Shown here: piece by piece, positions 42,391 through 49,288 of the stretch
Layout of the letters: every line of letters starts with the position of its first letter
Position numbering within the stretch: position 1 is the first letter of the stretch
NCBI RefSeq assembly: GCF_003985145.1
Contig: NZ_ML133528.1
Location: 62,001-126,000, forward strand
Length of the DNA: 64,000 nt
From: Rhizobium anhuiense
Lineage (GTDB): Bacteria; Pseudomonadota; Alphaproteobacteria; Rhizobiales; Rhizobiaceae
Direction of reading: 5' to 3'
The notes under the pieces: generated by a model
Told to the model about the DNA's origin: nothing
What the model saw: the letters and a program-made list of their open reading frames with translations, nothing else
Database searches by the model: none
Translations under genes and position numbers: made by a program

Positions 42391-43425
42391 TTACATGGAC
42401 TTGCCGGCTTCGACGTCCTTGCGGATCGCTTCGCGCTCGGCATCCGGAGCGGCAACCAGGCCGTATTCGACGAGCGGGCCGTCAGGGCCGATCATCTGGT
42501 CGGATACGAAGAAGTTGACGTATTCCTTCAGGCCCGGAACGGCGCCGAGATGTGCCTTCTTGACATAGAAGAACAGCGGGCGGGAAACCGGGTAGGTGCC
42601 GTTCGCGATCGTTTCCGTGGAGGGAACGATGCCGTTTACGCTGGCAACCTTGAGCTTGTCGGCGTTGTTTTCATAGAAGGAAAGGCCGAATACGCCGACG
42701 CCGGTCTTGTTGGCGGCGATGCGTGCCAGGGTTTCCGGATAGTCGCCGTCGATGTCGACAGCAACGCCGTCCTTGCGGACTGCGACGCAGGCCTTGCCCT
42801 GGGCAGCCTTGTCGGAGATTTCCTTGGCGATGACGTCGGTAGCGCCAGAGGCCTTGCAGCCGGCGGCGAGAACGTTCTGTTCGAAGACTTCGCGCGTGCC
42901 GTGCTTTTCGCCCGGGATATAGGCAGCGATATCAACAGCGGGAAGCTTCGGGTTGACTTCCGACCACTTCTTGTAGGGGTTGGCGACGAGCTTGCCGTCG
43001 ACGACGACCTGGGCTGCGAGGGCCTTGTAGATGTCGGCAGGAACGTAGGCAACGTCAGGGTTGGAAGCGTCGGTTGCGAAGACGATGCCGTCGTAGCCGA
43101 TCCTGACTTCCTGGATATCCGTCACGCCGGCAGCCTTGCAGGCTTCGGCTTCGTTCTTGTTGATCGGACGCGAGGCGTTTGCAATGTCGATGGTGTCTTC
43201 GCCAACGCCCTTGCAGAACTCCTTCAGGCCAGCGCCCGTGCCGCCGGATTCAACGACCGGCGTCTTGAAGTTGGTGAAGGTTTCGCCGAAGGACTCGGCA
43301 ACGATCTTTGCGTAAGGCAGGACGGTGGACGAACCAGCAACCTGAATCTGGTCGCGGGCGACGGCAGCGCCAGCGAAAGCAGCAGTTGCAGCGAGCGCGG
43401 CAACGGTGAGCTTGAAGGTGTTCAT
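42391..43425 (-). CDS. pstS: periplasmic phosphate-binding protein
   Basis: A 344-residue binding protein with a signal peptide (MNTFKLTVAALAATAAFAGA, cleavage near AVA-RDQ). The phosphate-contacting motifs QVAGSSTVLPYAK and VESGGTGAGLKEFC are near the N-terminus of the mature protein; DIANASRPINKNE follows. ATG 43425 is preceded by GGGAG. First gene of pstS-pstC-pstA-pstB-phoU-phoB, with a Pho box upstream. Confidence 0.97.
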   Translation of the reverse strand: MNTFKLTVAALAATAAFAGAAVARDQIQVAGSSTVLPYAKIVAESFGETFTNFKTPVVESGGTGAGLKEFCKGVGEDTIDIANASRPINKNEAEACKAAGVTDIQEVRIGYDGIVFATDASNPDVAYVPADIYKALAAQVVVDGKLVANPYKKWSEVNPKLPAVDIAAYIPGEKHGTREVFEQNVLAAGCKASGATDVIAKEISDKAAQGKACVAVRKDGVAVDIDGDYPETLARIAANKTGVGVFGLSFYENNADKLKVASVNGIVPSTETIANGTYPVSRPLFFYVKKAHLGAVPGLKEYVNFFVSDQMIGPDGPLVEYGLVAAPDAEREAIRKDVEAGKSM

Positions 43426-43532
43426 GTAAATCTCCCGGCATTGGGCTTGTGTGAGTGCGGCCTGTAGAGAGGCCCTCGCAGTGCCTTTTTTCATCGGCGA
43501 GACTCTCTTAGCGGTTTAAGCACCGTCCTTTT

Positions 43533-43561
43533 ATGTCAAAGCGATGAAACATTTGTGACAG
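43533..43561 (-). promoter_or_regulatory. Pho box upstream of pstS
   Basis: Reading the minus strand: CTGTCAC-AAAT-GTTTCAT-CGCT-TTGACAT, three heptamers at 11-nt periodicity, each resembling the Pho-box unit CTGTCAT (first 6/7, second 5/7, third weaker). It lies 108 nt before the pstS start. PhoB should activate the operon here. The rest of 43426-43786 holds a partial intergenic repeat and no gene. Confidence 0.75.
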
Positions 43562-43734
43562 CTTAAGCTGCTGATTTATAACGGATAATTTTGAGCACGC
43601 CGATCAATCGTGTCGGCGGACGGCAAAGTCCGGCGACCAATCCACCTTACGTTGTAGAAATCGGCTTCATATCCTGATGGGGAGACGGCGGCTTTCCGCA
43701 CTACGTCCTTTCACCAAGGTTGTTCCGTGTGATT

Positions 43735-43788
43735 TGCCCCTCACCCTAACCCTCTCCCCGTAAACGTGGCGAGGGGACATGCCCTGTC
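43735..43788. repeat. partial rhizobial intergenic repeat, copy C
   Basis: This begins TGCCCCTCACCCTAACCC and runs through CTCTCCCCGT and CGAGGGGACATGCCCTG. It corresponds to the reverse complement of the right half of the element at 36826-36966. Only one half is present. Its end overlaps the phoR stop codon. Confidence 0.75.
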
Positions 43789-45043
43789 AAAAGCGCACGG
43801 TGAAATCGGTGCCCTTGCCGACTTCGGATTTGACGATCAGCCGTGCGCGGTGGCGGGTGAGGATGTGTTTGACGATGGCCAGGCCGAGGCCGGTGCCCTT
43901 CTTCGAGCGGCTATCCTCGATGCTGACGCGATAGAAGCGCTCGGTCAGGCGCGGCACATGCTCGGCCGGAATGCCCGGACCCTTGTCGACGATACTGACC
44001 TCGACCGGCTGGCCGGTGCCATTCTTCAACCAGACGTCGACGATCTCGCCCTCCTGGCCGTATTTGCAGGCGTTTTCCATCAGGTTCTCGAAGACTTGGA
44101 CAAGCTCGTCGCGGTCTCCCAGCACCTCGACCTTGCCCTCGGGCAGATGCAGGTTGATGTCGACGCCGACATCCCTTGCCAGTGGCGCCAGGGAATCCCT
44201 GACATGGCCGAGCAGCGGCACCAGGTCGATCTTCTCGTCCGGCGCGATGTGCGATTTCAGCTCCAGGCGGGAGAGCGACAGCAGGTCGTCGACCAGCCTG
44301 CTCATCCGCGTCGCCTGGTCGAGCATGATGTTGAGGAAGCGCGCCTGCGCCTTCAGATCGTTCTTCGCCGGCCCCTGGATGGTCTCGATGAAGCCGCGCA
44401 GCGAGGCAAGCGGCGTGCGCAGCTCATGGCTGGCATTGGCGACGAAATCCGAGCGCATGCGGTCGATGCGGCGGACCTCGGAAATATCGCGGAAGGAGAG
44501 GATGAAATAGCGCTCATGCGGCCCGTCCCCGGCCGCGAATTCAATGGGCGCGCTGCGGACGATATAGACGCGCTCGGAGGGCAGCCGCTCGGAATGCTCG
44601 ATCTGGTTCGGCGCGTTGGTGGCGATCGTCTCACGCACCATGTCGAGCACGCCGGGCGAGCGCAGGCGGGCCGATATATGGGCTCCGAGCGCCACCTCGC
44701 CGAAGGCCTTTTCGGCGGCGCGGTTCTGGAAGAGCACCGAGGCATCGTCCGACAGCAGCATGACGGGGAAATCGAGGCCGGAGAGCGTGGCGGAAACCTC
44801 CGGCAGGCGGCTTGGCGGCAGCTCCGGCTTCATCTCCACCGGCGGGGCGGGTTCGGCCTCGATGATGGGCGCCTCGTTGAAAAGCGCGGTGAGGATCATC
44901 ACCAGCAGAAGGACAAGCACAACCCACTTGTTCATGCCGGCGGCAAGCGCGATCAGCGCGCTGAGGATCGCCGCAAGCAGCACCGGCCGTTCGCGCCTTA
45001 TGCGCGCCAACAGGCTTTTTCTCCATGGAGTTTCGTCTGGCAA
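43787..45043 (-). CDS. phoR: phosphate regulon sensor histidine kinase PhoR
   Basis: A 418-residue sensor kinase. Two membrane helices form a short hairpin (about residues 21-55); a PAS domain (about 85-190) follows; the phosphorylated His206 lies in SHELRTPLASLRGF; the ATPase domain has N-box FENLMENACKYG, GPGIP and GTGLGLAIVKHI. It phosphorylates PhoB when phosphate is low. The start codon is TTG 45043, with GAGGG a few nt before it. It lies upstream of pstS on the same strand but is separated by 361 bp including the Pho box. Confidence 0.94.
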   Translation of the reverse strand: MPDETPWRKSLLARIRRERPVLLAAILSALIALAAGMNKWVVLVLLLVMILTALFNEAPIIEAEPAPPVEMKPELPPSRLPEVSATLSGLDFPVMLLSDDASVLFQNRAAEKAFGEVALGAHISARLRSPGVLDMVRETIATNAPNQIEHSERLPSERVYIVRSAPIEFAAGDGPHERYFILSFRDISEVRRIDRMRSDFVANASHELRTPLASLRGFIETIQGPAKNDLKAQARFLNIMLDQATRMSRLVDDLLSLSRLELKSHIAPDEKIDLVPLLGHVRDSLAPLARDVGVDINLHLPEGKVEVLGDRDELVQVFENLMENACKYGQEGEIVDVWLKNGTGQPVEVSIVDKGPGIPAEHVPRLTERFYRVSIEDSRSKKGTGLGLAIVKHILTRHRARLIVKSEVGKGTDFTVRF

Positions 45044-45252
45044 GTGCCCTCGCGGCGTCGATTCGTTTTTCTTTATATTGGAACTCTGCCTGATAGCGGC
45101 AATTCATGACAGAAGTTTTCGGGCTGCCGCCCCGAAGCGAAAGGCCGCCACCGAAACCGACGAAAAAGTGCCGGCCATCCGCGAAAGATTTGATTTTCAA
45201 CGGCAACTATGTTCGCCTGCGGGAAGAGAACAATCAGGCTGAGGAGGAACAT

Positions 45253-46134
45253 ATGGACGAGGACGTCGAAAACAGGGCCGTCGAGCTGGAGATCCGCGGA
45301 AAGAAACGCATCTTCGATGTCGACGATCCCGTCCTGCCGGACTGGGTGGAGGAAAACGCACTGGAATCCGGCGATTTTCCCTACAAGAAGAAGCTCAAGG
45401 AAGAGGACTATCTGGAGCAGCTGGAAAAGCTGCAGATTGAACTCGTCAAGGTGCAGTTCTGGCTGCAGGCGACCGGCAAGCGGGTGATGGCGCTGTTCGA
45501 GGGACGCGATGCTGCCGGCAAGGGCGGTGCGATCTCGGCCTCTTCGGCGCATATGAATCCGCGCCTTGCGCGCGTCGTGGCGCTGACCAAGCCCACCGAG
45601 CGCGAGCAGGGGCAATGGTATTTCCAGCGTTATGTCGCACAGTTTCCGACGGCTGGCGAATTCGTGCTGTTCGACCGCTCCTGGTACAACCGGGCCGGCG
45701 TCGAGCCGGTCATGGGTTTCTGCACGCCGCAGCAATATGAGGATTTTCTCAAGCAGACGCCGCAGCTCGAAAAGATCATCGCCCATGAGGGCATCTTCTT
45801 CTTCAAATTTTATCTCGATATCGGCCGCGAGATGCAGCTCAAGCGCTTCCACGACCGCCGCCATGATCCGCTGAAAGTCTGGAAACTGTCGTCGATGGAC
45901 ATCGCGGCGCTGACCAAATGGGGCGATTACAGCGATAAGCGCAACCGGATGCTGAAGGAAACCCATACGGATTTTGCGCCCTGGACGGTGATCCGCGCCA
46001 ACGACAAGCGGCGCGCCCGCCTCGAACTGATCCGCCACATGCTGAACGCGATGGATTATGACGGCAAGGATAAAAAGGCGCTCGGCACGGTCGACGAAGA
46101 GATCATCGGCTCGGGGTCCGGGTTTCTGAAATAA
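45253..46134 (+). CDS. ppk2: polyphosphate kinase 2
   Basis: A 293-residue class I PPK2 that transfers phosphate between polyphosphate and nucleoside diphosphates. The Walker A-like motif FEGRDAAGKGG, the lid module with Arg residues, and Walker B-like FDRSWYNRAGVEPVMGF are intact. ATG 45253 (MDEDVENR) has GAGGAGG 5 nt upstream, so it is preferred to 45106. It stands divergent from phoR next to the Pho regulon, which fits phosphate storage. The preferred nucleotide cannot be told by eye. Confidence 0.93.
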   Translation: MDEDVENRAVELEIRGKKRIFDVDDPVLPDWVEENALESGDFPYKKKLKEEDYLEQLEKLQIELVKVQFWLQATGKRVMALFEGRDAAGKGGAISASSAHMNPRLARVVALTKPTEREQGQWYFQRYVAQFPTAGEFVLFDRSWYNRAGVEPVMGFCTPQQYEDFLKQTPQLEKIIAHEGIFFFKFYLDIGREMQLKRFHDRRHDPLKVWKLSSMDIAALTKWGDYSDKRNRMLKETHTDFAPWTVIRANDKRRARLELIRHMLNAMDYDGKDKKALGTVDEEIIGSGSGFLK

Positions 46135-46153
46135 GGCTTTCCGAAATAGGAGT

Positions 46154-47341
46154 TCACTGCCCCGGCAGGATGCGGATGGCAAAGAGGTTGATGCCGCGCG
46201 CCTTGCCGTCGAGATCGCTGTTGATCGTCAGCGTGCCCGGCGCATTCGGCGCCAGCGAGCGGTCGAACTTCACCTGCAGCAGCGCATCCGACTTTTCCCG
46301 GGTGACGTTGAAGCGATGGCGGGCGCAATTGCCGAGCGACTGGAAATTGCATTCGACGGTGACCTGGGTCGGCTCGTCGGTGGTCGATTGCAGCGTCAGC
46401 GCGATCGTCGAGGATTTGCCGGCAAGCTGCTGCAGCACCGATGACGGCACGCTGATCGAGATATTGCCATCGGCTGCACCGCTCTCGGAAATCAGGCGGA
46501 TGGCGGGGCCGTCATTCTCGGCGATCTTTTCGGTGCGCGCCTTTGGACCGCTCTTAATCTTGTCGGCGTCCTCGGGCTTGAACAGCGGGATCCAATCGGC
46601 CGAAAAACTGTTCTGCGGATCGATGGTCACCGGCTGGTCGGTGGGAGAGGCCGCATTGCCGGCGCTGTCGTCATTGCCGGTGAAATCCTCGGGCTGGGTG
46701 CTTGCCGGCGGATTGGCAACGCTGGTGTCGCGCTCGGCTGCGGTCAACAGCAGGCCCGAGGTATGCGCCCACCAGGCGCCGATGCCGATAAAGGCCAGCA
46801 GCACGCACCAGACGAGCAGCCGCGAAAAGAATTTGCGCGGCTTGCGGCGGCCGGCCGCCCGCTCCGGGCGGAAATCCATGTTGGTGGCGCGCTGGCCGCG
46901 GGCAAGGCGCTCCTCGCCGACCGGCGCGGCGGCCAGATGATCGCCACTGCCGGCATGCACGTCGTCGAGGCTCGCTTCATCGCGACGGCCGAAGGTCACT
47001 TCGGGGGCGCGGGTCTCGCCCGACACGGCGGGACTGTCGATATCATCCACCTCGTCGCGGTGGACCGGCGGTGCGGGCATTTCCACGACCGGCGGCACGG
47101 GCACCTCAGGCGGCCTCTGGCGGGGATGCAGGCGGTCACGCTCCTCGCTTTCGATGGCGTGGATGGTGCTTTCCAGGCGATGGCGATGATGGGCAACGAC
47201 CTCGGTGTCGGTGATATCCTGCTTGCGCAGACCGGCTTCGAGCGCCTGGCGGGCCGACTGGTAGATCCTCGCTCGAACCTCCGGATTGTCGCGATCGGAG
47301 TTTTCGAGCGCTGTTCTGATGGCCGTTTCTAATCCGCTCAC
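46154..47341 (-). CDS. single-pass membrane protein of unknown function
   Basis: A 395-residue protein I do not recognise by name. The N-terminal part (about residues 1-75) is helical and charged (MSGLETAIRTALENSDRDNPEVRARIYQSARQAL). A Pro-rich, acidic linker follows to about residue 165. One membrane helix (about 175-195, LLVWCVLLAFIGIGAWWA) leads to a C-terminal domain rich in beta-like segments, probably periplasmic. The layout suggests a cytoplasm-to-periplasm spanning protein. It is convergent with ppk2 and divergent from the nitronate monooxygenase gene. Confidence 0.75.
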   Translation of the reverse strand: MSGLETAIRTALENSDRDNPEVRARIYQSARQALEAGLRKQDITDTEVVAHHRHRLESTIHAIESEERDRLHPRQRPPEVPVPPVVEMPAPPVHRDEVDDIDSPAVSGETRAPEVTFGRRDEASLDDVHAGSGDHLAAAPVGEERLARGQRATNMDFRPERAAGRRKPRKFFSRLLVWCVLLAFIGIGAWWAHTSGLLLTAAERDTSVANPPASTQPEDFTGNDDSAGNAASPTDQPVTIDPQNSFSADWIPLFKPEDADKIKSGPKARTEKIAENDGPAIRLISESGAADGNISISVPSSVLQQLAGKSSTIALTLQSTTDEPTQVTVECNFQSLGNCARHRFNVTREKSDALLQVKFDRSLAPNAPGTLTINSDLDGKARGINLFAIRILPGQ

Positions 47342-47591
47342 ATCCAGTCCTTCACCATGAACTCGGCATCGGACTGCAATCCCCGCCGTTCTCTCTCAAA
47401 ATTCGGTAGCGTCAAGTGCGGCAAACCGCAAGCCTTGCAGGCCTGGCCGCGGTTGATCGGCGAGGATAATCGGCAGCTTTCAGCACATGCGGACCTTATT
47501 CTATCAGCCTTCTCAGACCTATATATTCGGGGTGAAATCGACGAAGGCATGGCAGCCGCTCTTTTATCGCCTTTTCATCTCTGTTATGAGA

Positions 47592-47613
47592 TTGACGTTT
47601 TCGTAAACGTCAA
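47592..47613. promoter_or_regulatory. palindromic operator before the nitronate monooxygenase gene
   Basis: TTGACGTTT-TCGT-AAACGTCAA has perfect 9-bp arms, 15 nt before the start codon of the following gene. The sequence resembles operators of MerR-type regulators of acyl-CoA catabolism (LiuR type) as I recall them. Its position suits a repressor or a spacing-dependent MerR activator. Confidence 0.6.
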
Positions 47614-47628
47614 TGGAAGTGGTGAACC

Positions 47629-48588
47629 ATGGCCCTGCCCGCGATCCTGAGGGATAAACTGAGACTGCCGGTCATCGGCTCGCCGCTGTTCATCATCTCG
47701 CATCCGGCGCTGACGCTGGCGCAATGCAAGGCGGGCGTCGTCGGCGCCTTTCCGGCGCTGAACGCCCGGCCGGAAAGCCAGCTCGACGAATGGCTGGCCG
47801 AGATCACCGAGGAGCTTGCCCGCCACGACGCCGCCCATCCGGAGCGGCCGGCGGCCCCCTTTGCCGTCAACCAGATCGTCCACATGTCGAACAAGCGGCT
47901 GGAGCATGACCTCTCGCTCTGCGTCAAATACAAGGTGCCGATCGTCATCTCCTCGCTCGGCGCCGTGCCCGAGGTCAACGCCGCCGTGCATTCCTATGGC
48001 GGCATCGTGCTGCATGACATCATCAACAACCGCCACGCCCATTCGGCGATCCGCAAGGGGGCCGACGGGCTGATTGCGGTTGCGGCCGGCGCCGGCGGCC
48101 ATGCCGGCACGCTGTCGCCCTTTGCGCTGATCCAGGAAATCCGCGAGTGGTTCGACGGGCCGCTGCTGCTCGCCGGGGCGATTTCCACCGGCGGCGCGAT
48201 CCTCGCCGCAGAAGCGATGGGCGCCGACATGGCCTATATCGGCTCGCCCTTCATCGCCACGCAAGAGGCGCGCGCCGCAGACGCCTACAAGCAGGCGATC
48301 GTCGAAGGCGCCGCTGGGGATATCGTCTATTCCAACTATTTCACCGGCATACACGGCAATTACCTCAAGCCCTCGATCGTAGCGGCCGGCATGGACCCCG
48401 ACAACCTGCCGCTCGCCGATCCCTCGAAGATGGATTTCGAGCAGGCAACCGGCGGCGCCAAGGCCTGGAAGGACATCTGGGGCAGCGGCCAGGGCATCAG
48501 CGCCATCAAGGCCGTCGAGCCGGTGGCGAACCTCGTCGACCGGCTGGAGGCCGAATACAAAGCGGCGCGCGCCCGGCTGGCGCTCTGA
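47629..48588 (+). CDS. nitronate monooxygenase family FMN enzyme
   Basis: A 319-residue TIM-barrel flavoprotein. It has FMN-phosphate and active-site segments GLIAVAAGAGGHAGTLSPFALIQEIR and LLLAGAISTGGAILAAEAMGADMAYIGSPFIAT, typical of 2-nitropropane dioxygenase/nitronate monooxygenases. They oxidise alkyl nitronates; many relatives act on other substrates such as enoyl compounds. The catalytic His is the one in GAGGHAG. Controlled probably through the palindrome just upstream. Confidence 0.88.
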   Translation: MALPAILRDKLRLPVIGSPLFIISHPALTLAQCKAGVVGAFPALNARPESQLDEWLAEITEELARHDAAHPERPAAPFAVNQIVHMSNKRLEHDLSLCVKYKVPIVISSLGAVPEVNAAVHSYGGIVLHDIINNRHAHSAIRKGADGLIAVAAGAGGHAGTLSPFALIQEIREWFDGPLLLAGAISTGGAILAAEAMGADMAYIGSPFIATQEARAADAYKQAIVEGAAGDIVYSNYFTGIHGNYLKPSIVAAGMDPDNLPLADPSKMDFEQATGGAKAWKDIWGSGQGISAIKAVEPVANLVDRLEAEYKAARARLAL

Positions 48589-48710
48589 ACCGCGCCTTCT
48601 CGGCCCCTCCCCTCTTTTTTGCCAAAGCCATGACAGGGTGCTTGAAATCTTCGAACAATGGCTGTATCAGCGCCATGCAAATCGCGGGCCGCTTGCTTCG
48701 GCCGTGAAAT

Positions 48711-48786
48711 GCCGCTTTAGCTCAGGTGGTAGAGCACATCATTCGTAATGATGGGGTCGCAGGTTCGAGTCCTGCAAGCGGCACCA
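48711..48786 (+). tRNA. tRNA-Thr (anticodon CGT)
   Basis: A 76-nt cloverleaf. Acceptor GCCGCTT pairs with AAGCGGC; the D-arm is GCTC/GAGC, the anticodon loop TTCGTAA (anticodon CGT, reads ACG), the T-arm GCAGG/CCTGC with TTCGAGT, and CCA is encoded. tRNA genes often serve as integration sites; the accessory gene at 49289 lies downstream. Confidence 0.96.
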
Positions 48787-48927
48787 CTAACCTTTTGAAA
48801 CTACGACCCAATTTATGGCGGCTTACACTGATGACGACCGGGTCACCACCAGGTCGCCACCGATCAAGAGCCCTTTAGCGGCCCCATTCGCCGCGCCCCG
48901 ACCATGCCGACCGGGGCACGGCCTTCG

Positions 48928-49095
48928 TTAGGCGTAGCGAGCGAGCCGCCAAGTGACACTCTTGTCACGGTAAGGCGGAAAGCGGTTACCCTTTGCGATC
49001 GGTGCGATGGTCGATGGGGTGCCGACCACCTCCCACACTCCGCTTTCGGGGCACGTCTCGCCAGTGCGGGCGGTTGTTCCAATAGGACGCTTCAT
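48928..49095 (-). CDS. small Cys-containing protein of unknown function
   Basis: A 55-residue gene, starting MKRPIGTTARTGETCPESGV, with a good ribosome-binding site (GGAG, 8 nt before ATG 49095). It ends KGNRFPPYRDKSVTWRLARYA. The pattern CPESGVW..GNRFPPY....VTW.L has the feel of a conserved compact beta fold seen in small bacterial proteins, but I cannot name the family. It lies 193 nt downstream of the HTH-GTPase gene on the same strand and may share its transcript. A GCCCCG/CGGGGC hairpin (48895-48917) follows its stop. Confidence 0.6.
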   Translation of the reverse strand: MKRPIGTTARTGETCPESGVWEVVGTPSTIAPIAKGNRFPPYRDKSVTWRLARYA

Positions 49096-49219
49096 AGTTT
49101 TTACTCCGGCGACAGGTTGATGTTGTTCGCCCGAAGGGATAAATCCGTAGTGCTTGCTCGGATGTCCCGCGAGGCCGATCAGTCTTGACGGTGTCGCGAA
49201 TCCATCCAGACCAACCGAG

Positions 49220-49251
49220 AGACGAGATCGTTGGCGCGGTCTCGTCTTTTT
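49220..49251 (+). terminator. plus-strand terminator with no obvious plus-strand gene
   Basis: AGACGAGA (49220-49227) and TCTCGTCT (49240-49247) form a perfect 8-bp stem, followed on the + strand by TTTT. The only annotated plus-strand gene before it is tRNA-Thr, 430 bp upstream. It may end an unannotated small RNA or protect the HTH-GTPase 3' end from readthrough. Confidence 0.55.
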
Positions 49252-49288
49252 CATCTAGGGAACTTTCGATCCCCTAAGTATGCATTCG

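Noticed and set aside
47357..47650. Plus-strand 97-codon frame before the nitronate monooxygenase gene, and a 70-codon minus-strand frame at 47338-47550
   Set aside because: Neither shows family resemblance or a convincing ribosome-binding site. The plus-strand frame spans the palindrome and runs into the next gene, so the region is treated as intergenic.
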